This document shows, one piece after another, positions 1 through 6,026 of a stretch of 14,571 nucleotides of DNA (the stretch's first letter is position 1; each line of letters opens with the position of its first letter). The notes beneath the pieces are model-generated. The model was not told the DNA's origin. It did no database searches and worked only from the letters and a program-made list of their open reading frames with translations. This DNA is from Lysobacterales bacterium. GTDB taxonomy: Bacteria; Pseudomonadota; Gammaproteobacteria; Xanthomonadales; SZUA-36. The stretch covers positions 1 through 14,571 of the forward strand of contig SHZL01000035.1 in the NCBI GenBank assembly GCA_009692275.1, read 5' to 3'. The position numbers were made by a program, and so were the translations under genes.

Positions 1-952
1 CGAGCACTATCTCCATGTCAGCCGGTAGCGTGTCGGCAAGCGTGGGCAACAGTTCGCGCACCCGGCGGGCGACCTCGAGCGGATTGGCGCCGGGCGCCGG
101 CTTGATGTCGATGAAGACGGCCTCGCGTCCGCTCGAAAACGAGGCGAATTCGATGTTCTCGTTGGACAGTTCCACTTCGGCCACGTCGCCGAGGCGCACG
201 CGCGCCTCGCCATCCTGGCGCACCACGATGGCGGCGAACGCAACGGGGTCCTGCAGATACGTCCGCGCATCCACACTCTGCTGCACCCACTCGCCCTTGA
301 TGCTGCCGGCAGCGGAAATATAGTTGTCGCGCTCGATCGCGGCACGCACATCTTCCGCCGTGACGCCCATTGCTGCCATCTCCGCCGGATTCAGCCACAC
401 TCGCATTGCAAAATATTTTCCGCCAAATATTTCCGCCTCACCCACACCCTCCAGCGTCGCAACTTCGGGCTGCACGGAGCGCAGCAGGTAGTCGGTTATC
501 TGTGCGATGGACATCTGCTTGCTGCGCACGGCGAGGTACATCAGCGCGTCGCCGCCGGTGGCGCTGGTGACCACCGGGTCCTCGATTTCACGCGGCAGGC
601 GGCCGCGTGCCTCGTTCACTCGCGCGATGACTTCCGACATTACGGCGGTGGTGTTTTCGCCGAGCCGGATATTGACGTTGATGGTGGAGGAGCCGGGGCC
701 GGACTCCGAAGTGATGTAATCGACGCCACGCGCACTGGCGATGCGCTGCTGCAGGGGTGCTGTCACAAATCCCTGCACCGTGGATGCACTGGCTCCCGGA
801 TAGGCGGTGCGCACATACACCACGCCGCGTTCCAGTTCCGGGAATTGCCGCAGCTGCAATTTGTTGGCTGCCTGCAATCCGAGCAGCAGCATCAGGCAAC
901 TCAGCACGATGGCGAGCACCGGGCGCTGGATGAAGATATCAGTGAATTTCAC
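1..952 (-). CDS. RND-family efflux permease, N-terminal part (cut by window edge)
   Basis: Inner-membrane proton-driven pump subunit of a tripartite efflux complex; it would pair with the membrane fusion protein encoded just upstream and an outer-membrane channel not seen here. The minus-strand frame is open from GTG at 952 to the window edge, about 317 residues. It starts MKFTDIFIQRPVLAIVLSCL, the usual RND beginning with TM1 at about residues 10-30. The porter (PN1/PN2) domains follow, including RTAYPGASASTVQGFVTAPL (about 47-66) and AVFIDIKPAPGANPLEVARR (about 279-298), both family hallmarks. The GTG overlaps the TGA of the fusion protein (GTGA, 949-952), so translation is probably coupled. 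The remaining transmembrane segments and the proton-relay residues lie outside the window. It resembles the MexF/MdtB-like HAE1 class by eye, but the substrate cannot be inferred. Confidence 0.93.
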   Translation of the reverse strand, partial: MKFTDIFIQRPVLAIVLSCLMLLLGLQAANKLQLRQFPELERGVVYVRTAYPGASASTVQGFVTAPLQQRIASARGVDYITSESGPGSSTINVNIRLGENTTAVMSEVIARVNEARGRLPREIEDPVVTSATGGDALMYLAVRSKQMSIAQITDYLLRSVQPEVATLEGVGEAEIFGGKYFAMRVWLNPAEMAAMGVTAEDVRAAIERDNYISAAGSIKGEWVQQSVDARTYLQDPVAFAAIVVRQDGEARVRLGDVAEVELSNENIEFASFSSGREAVFIDIKPAPGANPLEVARRVRELLPTLADTLPADMEIVL

Positions 953-2034
953 AGCTGCACTTTTTCATCGACAACGACGCGGGCGCCACGATACAGCTTG
1001 TTTTGCCCGGCCGTTATGACGCGCGCACCCGCTTCCAGGCCGGCAATGATGGCGATCCGCCCGGCACGCGTCTCTCCGGCTTCGACAACATGGGGCGCCT
1101 GAGTGAGCTCTCCCGCTGCGCTGGTCTCGAGCACGTATACGATATCGCCTTGCAGCGAATAGGTGAGCGCGGTCTCGGGAACCGTGACCACGGCGCGCCG
1201 CCCCGGCAACGCCACGCGTACGGAAACAAAACTCCCGGGCACCAGCGTGCTGTCTTTGCCCAGCCGCGCGCGCACACGCCGGTTGCGCGTCTCGGGATCG
1301 ATCTTCGAGTCGAGAGCCAGCACCGTGGCGGGTGCCGCTTCGCCGGGGTCGTCGGCAAGTCTCACCTCGACCGAAAAGCCGGGGTTGATGGCGGCCGCCT
1401 CCCGCGCGGGCACGCTGAAGTCGACATCGAGGGCGCTGAGATCCTGCAGTGTCGCAATCACGGTTCCAGGAGAGACATAATCCCCGATATCCACGAGCCG
1501 CAATCCCGTCGTGCCGGCGAACGGTGCGTGAATGCTCCTGTTGCGCAAGCGCGCTTCGATTTCGGCAAGTTGCGCCTTTGCCTGTGCGAGATCGGCCTGC
1601 GATCGATCGTACTGGGTTTGCGAGATGGTTTTCTGCACAAGCAATTTCTGGTCGCGGTCGAACACCAGTTGCGCAAGATGCAGCACGGCAATCTGGTTTT
1701 GCCGGCTGGCCTGCTCGATCTTGTCGTTGAGCACTACCAGCAACTGCCCCGCGGCAACTTGATCGCCCGAATCGAAATTCAGGCTGGTGACAACGCCGCT
1801 CTCTTCGGAGGTGATATCGACGCCGCGCACGGCTCCCACGGTGCCTACCGCCTCCACGTGGGTGTCCCAGGATTCCGTGCGCGCGACCGCCGCCGCTACT
1901 GCAACAGGTGGCGGAGCAAAGGCATCGTCACCGGCAGGCGGGGCGCGCCATACCATCAGGCCACCAATGGCACCGAAGATACAAAGCAGCAAGGTTCCCA
2001 CGACGAAATAGGAGCGCAAGGGGATAGGTAGCAT
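949..2034 (-). CDS. RND efflux membrane fusion protein (HlyD/AcrA family)
   Basis: Periplasmic adaptor linking an RND pump to an outer-membrane channel. It has 361 residues, normal for the family. The N-terminus has one hydrophobic segment (about residues 9-29), suggesting an inner-membrane anchor rather than a lipoprotein, since no lipobox cysteine follows. A split barrel-sandwich (lipoyl-like) domain flanks a helical hairpin: the first half holds ESGVVTSLNFDSGDQVAAGQ (about 78-97), the hairpin is Gln/Ala-rich (about 104-165), and the second half holds APFAGTTGLRLVDIGDYVSPG (around 170-190). Beta-barrel and membrane-proximal domains follow. The start is ATG 2034: an in-frame TGA lies 8 codons upstream and no other start fits the membrane segment. 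No Shine-Dalgarno sequence is visible before it. It ends inside the GTGA shared with the permease, indicating a two-gene operon. Confidence 0.93.
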   Translation of the reverse strand: MLPIPLRSYFVVGTLLLCIFGAIGGLMVWRAPPAGDDAFAPPPVAVAAAVARTESWDTHVEAVGTVGAVRGVDITSEESGVVTSLNFDSGDQVAAGQLLVVLNDKIEQASRQNQIAVLHLAQLVFDRDQKLLVQKTISQTQYDRSQADLAQAKAQLAEIEARLRNRSIHAPFAGTTGLRLVDIGDYVSPGTVIATLQDLSALDVDFSVPAREAAAINPGFSVEVRLADDPGEAAPATVLALDSKIDPETRNRRVRARLGKDSTLVPGSFVSVRVALPGRRAVVTVPETALTYSLQGDIVYVLETSAAGELTQAPHVVEAGETRAGRIAIIAGLEAGARVITAGQNKLYRGARVVVDEKVQL

Positions 2035-2060
2035 AAAAGCTATATTGCCAGAAATTCACA

Positions 2061-2082
2061 GTTACTGGGAAGTTACTGGGAA
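2061..2082. repeat. Tandem duplication, 11 bp x 2
   Basis: The unit gttactgggaa occurs twice with no gap (2061-2071, 2072-2082). It lies in the upstream region of the efflux operon, about 27-48 bp before the fusion protein ATG, and directly abuts a second duplication at 2083. It could be an operator pair or a replication-slippage product; the sequence alone does not decide. Confidence 0.85.
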
Positions 2083-2108
2083 GCCCATAAGCGGGGTAGC
2101 CCATAAGC
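2083..2108. repeat. Tandem duplication, 16-bp unit, 1.6 copies
   Basis: The unit gcccataagcggggta (2083-2098) is followed at once by its first ten bases, gcccataagc (2099-2108). It continues directly from the 11-bp duplication, so about 48 bp in front of the efflux operon consist entirely of duplicated sequence. Confidence 0.8.
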
Positions 2109-2130
2109 TCATATTTACCTTCCGCGGGTT

Positions 2131-2150
2131 GCGAAATCTGGCGAAATCTC
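2131..2150. repeat. Tandem duplication, 10 bp x 2
   Basis: gcgaaatctg (2131-2140) is followed by gcgaaatctc (2141-2150), with 9 of 10 bases identical. It is the third short duplication within 90 bp upstream of the efflux operon. Confidence 0.75.
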
Positions 2151-2546
2151 AGCGGGTTTGAAGCTGCCAAGCTGGATTCCGCCCTGGTGAAGCTCTATTT
2201 CAGGCTAATTCCTGCTTGCAGGGCAAAAGACACCGTACCGCCGATTTTATAGCAGCCGGAAGTTTGAATGATGGGCTTCCTCAAACAAGCCAGCTTGCTG
2301 TGACTGGGCTTAGTTCTCCTTAGGGTCGGAAGCTGCCGTATGTCATCCGGGCGGGTAACTGGCTGGTTGCCACTGACCTTTCCTCTGTAGTCGATCCAGC
2401 TTTTGGGGAGACCATCAATCAGGCAATCTTTTTGCGAAGCCCACCGGGGCCCATAGCCGAGCAAGCTGTGTCGCCTTGAAGGCCAGAAGTGGCGAGTGAT
2501 TTGTGAGAAAATAGGTGGTGTGAAACCTGGGAAAAAGTTGCAAATC

Positions 2547-3095
2547 ATGAACAGCAAGCTAACCCCTAAACAGCGCACATTTTGCGAAGAATACCTGGTT
2601 GACCTCAATGCCACTCAAGCGGCTATACGTGCTGGTTATAGCAAGAAAACTGCAAAAGAGACGGGGTGTGAAAACCTGTCAAAACCTAACATTCAGGATG
2701 CCATTCGCACGGCTATGGACGAAAGGTCGTTACGAACACGAATAACCGTGGATCGGGTACTAGCAGAAATTGCAAAAATCGGGTTCTCTGATATACGTGA
2801 AATCTTCACTGCAGATGACAAACTTCGTTCCATCGCTGATCTGCCGGATGACATTGCCGCCGCTGTTCAGTCAATTGAGGTTGCAGTCAGGCCAACAGGC
2901 CTGGCCGATGATGATGGTTTCAAGGATGGTGAACTCGTTTACAAGATTAAGCTTTCCGATAAGCTGAAGGGGCTTGAACTGCTGGGCAAGCATCTGGGCA
3001 TGTTCAACAGCAAAGTTGGGCCCCGCCGAGCAGTGACCCTATATTTGAATTACGGTAGTGACAAGACCGCTAAATTGATTGAACAGAGCATCTGA
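2547..3095 (+). CDS. Phage-type terminase small subunit (Terminase_2 family)
   Basis: Small terminase subunits recognise phage or satellite DNA at the packaging site and hand it to the large, motor/nuclease subunit. The protein has 182 residues from ATG 2547. Its N-terminal DNA-binding domain is diagnostic: LTPKQRTFCEEYLVDLNATQ (about 4-23), then AAIRAGYSKKTAKETGCENL (24-43), the classic pattern of this family. The C-terminal part (about 55-150) is the mixed helical region expected for oligomerisation. GTG at 2496 would add 17 residues, but family members normally begin just before LTPKQ. A purine-rich gggaaaaag lies upstream, with rather long spacing. GC content is visibly lower than in the flanking host genes, consistent with transfer. 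No large terminase, portal or capsid gene follows, so packaging genes have been lost or this came from a satellite. Confidence 0.88.
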   Translation: MNSKLTPKQRTFCEEYLVDLNATQAAIRAGYSKKTAKETGCENLSKPNIQDAIRTAMDERSLRTRITVDRVLAEIAKIGFSDIREIFTADDKLRSIADLPDDIAAAVQSIEVAVRPTGLADDDGFKDGELVYKIKLSDKLKGLELLGKHLGMFNSKVGPRRAVTLYLNYGSDKTAKLIEQSI

Positions 3096-3121
3096 TTGAC
3101 TGGGGTGCTTACGAAGAGCGA

Positions 3122-3337
3122 TTGAATGGTTTTGTCCGACTTACACTCAATCAGATTGCCCGCCTGCCTGAAGTTATGCACCGGGTTGGCCTATCGAGGT
3201 CATCGATCTACCTATACATCCAGCGCGGTCAGTTTCCTGCCCCAGTCCAGGTTGGCAGTAGAAGCGTTGCTTGGAACTCTGAGGACATTGATGCGTGGAT
3301 TCAGGACAAAATTTCAAAGTCCAACCCTGCTCAATAG
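3122..3337 (+). CDS. AlpA-family transcriptional regulator (prophage/satellite regulator)
   Basis: Small winged-helix/MerR-like DNA-binding protein of the AlpA family, which typically activates integrase or excision genes of P4-like elements and phage satellites. It has 71 residues from TTG 3122. The core RLPEVMHRVGLSRSSIYLYI (about 14-33) is the helix-turn-helix, followed by a wing (GQFPAPVQVGSRSVAW, about 36-51) and EDIDAWI (54-60), all characteristic. The TTG start is preceded by gaagagcga, a usable ribosome site; the frame stays open upstream to 3083, so a longer product cannot be excluded, but no ATG or GTG lies there. It lies 26 bp after the terminase gene on the same strand and about 120 bp before the 3' end of tRNA-Met. 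No integrase gene is present. Base composition matches the terminase gene. Confidence 0.88.
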   Translation: MNGFVRLTLNQIARLPEVMHRVGLSRSSIYLYIQRGQFPAPVQVGSRSVAWNSEDIDAWIQDKISKSNPAQ

Positions 3338-3460
3338 TTTTGGTGTCTTCAGATCAGCAAAGCTGTTACAAAAGCGAGCAAAAACCCACGCCGTAGTGAC
3401 CCCTGGGTGACCCAGAAAGAAAAATCCTGCATCAGAAGAATCGTAAGATATTGATTGTAC

Positions 3461-3537
3461 TGGTGGTGATGGGTGGACTCGAACCACCGACCTCAGCATT
3501 ATGAGTGCCGCGCTCTAACCGGCTGAGCTACATCACC
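3461..3537 (-). tRNA. tRNA-Met(CAU), elongator
   Basis: On the minus strand this folds as a complete 77-nt tRNA with encoded CCA (3463-3461). The acceptor stem GGTGATG (3537-3531) pairs with CATCACC, followed by discriminator A (3464) and CCA. The D-arm has GTAGCTCAGCCGGTTAGAG, the anticodon loop CTCATAA shows anticodon CAT, and the T-arm contains GGTTCGAGTCC. It closely resembles E. coli metT in the D-arm and anticodon loop. The first base pairs normally with the acceptor strand, which argues against initiator tRNA-fMet. A tRNA-Ile2 (CAU read after lysidine modification) cannot be fully excluded from sequence alone, but the match to metT makes it less likely. Its 3' end faces the phage-like genes. 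Confidence 0.93.
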
Positions 3538-3547
3538 TTCTCTGGTT

Positions 3548-3588
3548 GCCCCGCTTGGGGGTGAATGGTTGAGCAATTCAAGCGGGGC
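3548..3588. repeat. Inverted repeat in the tRNA-Met precursor leader
   Basis: gccccgcttg (3548-3557) and caagcggggc (3579-3588) are perfect 10-bp complementary arms separated by 21 bp. The hairpin lies between the tRNA promoter and the tRNA 5' end, nearly filling the predicted leader. There is no T-run on either side, so it is not an obvious intrinsic terminator. It could act in precursor processing or partly stop read-through from the kinase gene upstream. Confidence 0.7.
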
Positions 3589-3592
3589 GCAA

Positions 3593-3621
3593 ATTCTGTA
3601 GTCAGCTGCCCCGATTGTCAA
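3593..3621 (-). promoter_or_regulatory. Promoter of tRNA-Met with GC-rich discriminator
   Basis: On the minus strand a perfect -35 TTGACA (3621-3616) is followed after 17 bp by CAGAAT (3598-3593, 4 of 6 matches to the -10 consensus). The next bases are GC-rich (TTGCGCCCCGC), the discriminator type linked to stringent control of stable-RNA promoters. Transcription would start near 3586, giving a leader of about 50 nt before the mature tRNA 5' end at 3537. Confidence 0.7.
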
Positions 3622-3664
3622 CCAGCGGCAACTTTCCGCGTCTTTTTTCCAGCTTTGCCCGACT

Positions 3665-4597
3665 CTAGAATCTGTACCCGTACGCATCCAGAAACCGCTG
3701 TTCAATCTCCGCCAGGCCGGGCGTGTGGTTCTGCGGGCCCTGGTGGGCGATCTTGATGGCGCCCATGAGCGAGCCGATGCGGCAGGTGGTGACCAGGTCG
3801 AGGTCGTTGAGCAGGCCATAAATCAGGCCGGCGCGGTGGGCATCGCCGCAACCCGTTGGATCCTTGACGGACTCTGCCTTGACGGCGGTAATCTCTGTTT
3901 CCTCGCCCGCGGTAATGACGGTGGACCCCTCGCCGCCGCGCGTGACAATCAGCGCCTCGACCAGGCTGGCAATAGCGCGCCCGTTCATGCCGGTACGTTC
4001 CTGCAGTAGCTGGAATTCGTAATCGTTGAGCACTACCCAGTGGGCTTGTGCAATCAACTGCCGCAGTTCCGCGCCATCGAACAGGGGCATAGCCTGGCCC
4101 GGGTCGAAAATGTGCGGAATATCGGCGGCCTTGAAATCGGCGCTGTGCTGCAGCATGGCCTGTTTGCCGTCCGGTCCCACGATACCGATCTTGATGCCCT
4201 CGGCCTGGCTGACGCGGTTGAGATAGCTGTGCATCATGGCACCGGGGTGGAACGCGGTAATCTGGTTGTCTTCAATATCAGTGGTGATGAAAGCCTGGGG
4301 GGTGAACTCACCCGGGAGGTGGCGCACGTAGCGCGTGGAAATGCCGAGTCTGTCCAGGTGTTCGCGGTACGGCCCAAAATCATCGCCCACGGTGGCCATG
4401 GGGTAGGGCGTCCCGCCCAGCAGTTTGAGGTTGTAGGCAATGTTTCCGGCCACCCCGCCAAACTCGCGACGCATTTTCGGCACCAGGAAAGACACGTTCA
4501 GCATGTGCAACTTGTCCGGAAGAATGTGATTTCTGAATGGCTCCGGGAACACCATAATGGTGTCATACGCCAGTGAACCGCAGATCAGTGCCGCCAT
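3665..4597 (-). CDS. PfkB-family carbohydrate/adenosine kinase
   Basis: Cytoplasmic ribokinase-fold enzyme that transfers a phosphate from ATP to a sugar or nucleoside hydroxyl; proteobacterial homologues are usually named adenosine or ribokinase-like kinase. It has 310 residues from ATG 4597. The substrate-side motif is around FGGVAGNIAYNLKLLGG (46-62) and the catalytic anion-hole signature is DPTGCGDAHRAG (246-257), with Asp252 as the expected base. HVVLNDYEF-like and VTRGGEGS (218-225) segments fit the family. I chose ATG 4597 because related proteins begin MA-LICGS-AYDT and a ggga lies upstream; ATG 4630 and 4618 are in frame but would translate part of a tandem repeat. It is divergent from mreB and upstream of tRNA-Met on the same strand. 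The exact substrate (adenosine or a sugar) is uncertain. Confidence 0.88.
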   Translation of the reverse strand: MAALICGSLAYDTIMVFPEPFRNHILPDKLHMLNVSFLVPKMRREFGGVAGNIAYNLKLLGGTPYPMATVGDDFGPYREHLDRLGISTRYVRHLPGEFTPQAFITTDIEDNQITAFHPGAMMHSYLNRVSQAEGIKIGIVGPDGKQAMLQHSADFKAADIPHIFDPGQAMPLFDGAELRQLIAQAHWVVLNDYEFQLLQERTGMNGRAIASLVEALIVTRGGEGSTVITAGEETEITAVKAESVKDPTGCGDAHRAGLIYGLLNDLDLVTTCRIGSLMGAIKIAHQGPQNHTPGLAEIEQRFLDAYGYRF

Positions 4598-4614
4598 GTT
4601 TTTCCCGTCCGGTG

Positions 4615-4674
4615 CCATACAAATTGCCATACAAATTGTTATACAAACTGCTATACAAACTGCTATACAAACTT
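4615..4674. repeat. Tandem array, 12 bp x 5, in the kinase leader
   Basis: Five consecutive 12-bp units (4615-4626, 4627-4638, 4639-4650, 4651-4662, 4663-4674) with plus-strand consensus cYatacaaaYtg; on the kinase strand each reads roughly cagTTTGTATAg. The first two units are identical and the last three vary at one to three positions. The array ends 18 bp before the preferred kinase ATG. In the kinase frame two units contain GTA TAG and one TAA, so translation cannot start further upstream. It may be an operator array, a leader RNA element or a slippage product. Confidence 0.9.
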
Positions 4675-4839
4675 TGGGTATTCTAGCGGATTCGAGTCAA
4701 TTCAGGTGGATAAGACGCCCCTGATGGGTGTGATTCCTGATATATCACGATTGGCCAAAACCCCCGGTTTGCGCTCCTCCGGTCAGCGTGGTTTTTTCAC
4801 GGATGTCGTATAAATACAGTGTTTTACAGGATTTTCCTG

Positions 4840-4868
4840 TTGCGGGGGAGCCCGTCGGCTGATACATT
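4840..4868 (+). promoter_or_regulatory. Candidate sigma-70 promoter of mreB (extended -10)
   Basis: TTGCGG (4840-4845, 3 of 6 matches) and TACATT (4863-4868, 4 of 6) are separated by 17 bp, and TG at 4860-4861 forms an extended -10 (TGATACATT). Transcription would start near 4875, giving a leader of about 35 nt that contains the mreB ribosome site. This would drive the whole rod-shape cluster. Confidence 0.45.
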
Positions 4869-4909
4869 AGCCAACCCCAAACAAATGCAAAAGTCACGGA
4901 AAGGACGTT

Positions 4910-5959
4910 ATGGCATTCAAAAGTCTTCGCGGGCTGTTTTCCAACGATTTATCGATTGATCTGGGTACAGCCAACACACTAATCTATGTGCGCGGGCAGG
5001 GCATTGTGCTCAATGAGCCCTCGGTGGTCGCGGTGCGCATGGACCGTGGTCCGGGTGGTCCGCAGTATGTTGCCGCAGTGGGCACCGAGGCAAAGCGCAT
5101 GCTGGGCCGCACCCCTGGCAACATCCGCACCGTGCGGCCACTGAAGGACGGCGTGATCGCCGACTTCAACATGACCGAAGCCATGCTGCAGCATTTTATT
5201 CGCAAGGTGCACACCTCACGCTTCTTGCGGCCCAGTCCGCGGGTACTGGTGTGCGTTCCGTGCAGTTCCACCCAGGTGGAAAGAAAGGCCATCAAGGAGT
5301 CGGCCGAAGGCGCCGGCGCTCGCGAGGTGTTCCTGGTCGAGGAGCCGATGGCCGCCGCGATCGGCGCCGGCATTCCGGTGCACGAAGCGCGCGGCTCCAT
5401 GGTTTTGGACATCGGTGGTGGCACTTCAGAAGTGGCGGTCATTTCCCTTAACGGCCTGGTGTACTCCAACTCGGTGCGCGTGGGAGGAGACAAGTTTGAC
5501 GAGGCCATCATCAACTACGTACGGCGTAACTATGGCACCCTGATCGGCGAAACCACGGCCGAGCGCATCAAGATCGAAATCGGCTGCGCCTGGCCCGACG
5601 AGGTGCCCCAAACGATGGAAGTGTCCGGCCGCAACCTGGCCGAGGGCGTGCCCCGCAATGTGACCATTTCCAGCAATGAAGTGCTCGAAGCCATGAATGA
5701 AAGCCTGTCCGCTATCCTCGTGGCGGTCAAGACTGCGCTGGAGCAAACACCTCCGGAATTGTGCTCGGACGTTTCGGAAACCGGCATCGTGTTAACCGGT
5801 GGTGGTGCCTTGCTGCGCGGCATTGATCGCCTGATCAGCGAGGAAACCGGTTTACCCGTGTTTGCTGCGGACGATCCGCTCACCTGCGTAGCCCGGGGTG
5901 GTGGCCGCGCGCTGGAATTGATGGATCAGAAAAACGGTGATTTTTTCTCCACCAGCTGA
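4910..5959 (+). CDS. mreB: Rod shape-determining protein MreB
   Basis: Bacterial actin homologue that polymerises on the inner face of the cytoplasmic membrane and guides the elongation peptidoglycan machinery. It has 349 residues, near the E. coli length. The N-terminus MAFKSLRGLFS is an amphipathic membrane-binding helix. The actin-fold nucleotide motifs are all present: phosphate-1 DLGTANT (17-23), phosphate-2 DIGGGTSE (167-174) and adenosine motif GGGALLRG (297-304), with the EEPMAAAIGAG segment (144-154) that carries the catalytic glutamate. The loop around residues 44-53 (MDRGPGGPQY) replaces the E. coli QDRAGSPKS region. The start is ATG 4910, with aagga 4 bp upstream. It is first in the plus-strand cluster and is followed by mreC after 60 bp. 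Confidence 0.98.
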   Translation: MAFKSLRGLFSNDLSIDLGTANTLIYVRGQGIVLNEPSVVAVRMDRGPGGPQYVAAVGTEAKRMLGRTPGNIRTVRPLKDGVIADFNMTEAMLQHFIRKVHTSRFLRPSPRVLVCVPCSSTQVERKAIKESAEGAGAREVFLVEEPMAAAIGAGIPVHEARGSMVLDIGGGTSEVAVISLNGLVYSNSVRVGGDKFDEAIINYVRRNYGTLIGETTAERIKIEIGCAWPDEVPQTMEVSGRNLAEGVPRNVTISSNEVLEAMNESLSAILVAVKTALEQTPPELCSDVSETGIVLTGGGALLRGIDRLISEETGLPVFAADDPLTCVARGGGRALELMDQKNGDFFSTS

Positions 5960-5989
5960 CCTGACCTCCCTTAGCGCCGTGGAATTTTG

Positions 5990-6026
5990 AATTGGTAGCG
6001 GAAAATTGGTAGCGGAAAATTGGTAA
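5990..6026. repeat. Tandem array, 14-bp unit, 2.6 copies, before mreC
   Basis: aattggtagcggaa occurs at 5990-6003 and 6004-6017, and its first seven bases recur (6018-6024) before the sequence diverges. It fills most of the mreB-mreC gap and overlaps the best available mreC start (TTG 6020). The period is not a multiple of three, so copy-number change would shift any frame reading through it. Confidence 0.88.

Larger units (their letters stand above)
2035..2546. other. Gene-poor stretch between the efflux operon and the phage-like genes
   Basis: About 510 bp with no gene I can recognise. The first part (2035-2160) is the leader of the efflux operon and carries three adjacent short duplications, listed separately. 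The rest (2160-2546) is lower in GC than the flanking host genes. A minus-strand frame is open from 2614 to 2195 (139 residues), but it runs antisense into the terminase gene, has no recognisable domain and no convincing ribosome site, so I do not call it a gene. Short plus-strand open stretches end in stops at about 2328 and 2478. I see no strong terminator, and no copy of the tRNA-Met 3' end that could be a second attachment site. Confidence 0.6.
2547..3460. mobile_element. Remnant of a prophage or phage satellite at tRNA-Met
   Basis: Two element-type genes (terminase small subunit, AlpA) sit alone between host genes, on the 3' side of a tRNA, where tyrosine integrases usually insert. Lower GC than the host, the absence of integrase and structural genes, and the lack of a second copy of the tRNA 3' end all point to a decayed insertion rather than a working element. 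The left boundary is unknown; it may lie anywhere from about 2160 to 2500. An AlpA regulator together with a terminase small subunit is a gene pairing known from phage-inducible chromosomal islands of Gram-negative bacteria, but two genes are too few to decide between satellite and prophage. Confidence 0.55.
4598..4909. promoter_or_regulatory. Divergent control region between kinase and mreB
   Basis: 312 bp without genes. On the kinase side lies the 12-bp array, with a possible minus-strand -10 TAGAAT at 4685-4680 but no good -35; if it is used, transcription would begin inside the array. In the middle is a perfect 10-bp palindrome, tgatatatca (4738-4747), and a TATAAAT at 4809-4815 without a clear -35. 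On the mreB side is the extended -10 promoter listed separately and a ribosome site aagga (4901-4905). No terminator is obvious. Confidence 0.6.

Noticed and set aside
1003..2031. 342-codon plus-strand open frame
   Set aside because: It is the antisense shadow of the membrane fusion protein; no domain or ribosome site, and high GC makes long antisense frames common.
2390..2440. Possible RNase P or other structural RNA (gaggaaaggtc on the minus strand)
   Set aside because: Only a short motif resembles a conserved RNase P block; the other conserved blocks are absent.
2512..2520. Possible second attachment site resembling the tRNA 3' end (ggtggtg)
   Set aside because: Only seven bases match the tRNA end, too few for a tyrosine-integrase core and expected by chance.
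3403..3415. Palindrome ctgggtgacccag downstream of the tRNA as a terminator
   Set aside because: On the tRNA strand the T-rich stretch comes before the hairpin rather than after it, so it does not fit an intrinsic terminator; the stem is also short.
4615..4674. CRISPR-like array or plasmid-type iterons
   Set aside because: Units are 12 bp, directly abutting, without spacers and without replication genes nearby, so neither reading is supported.
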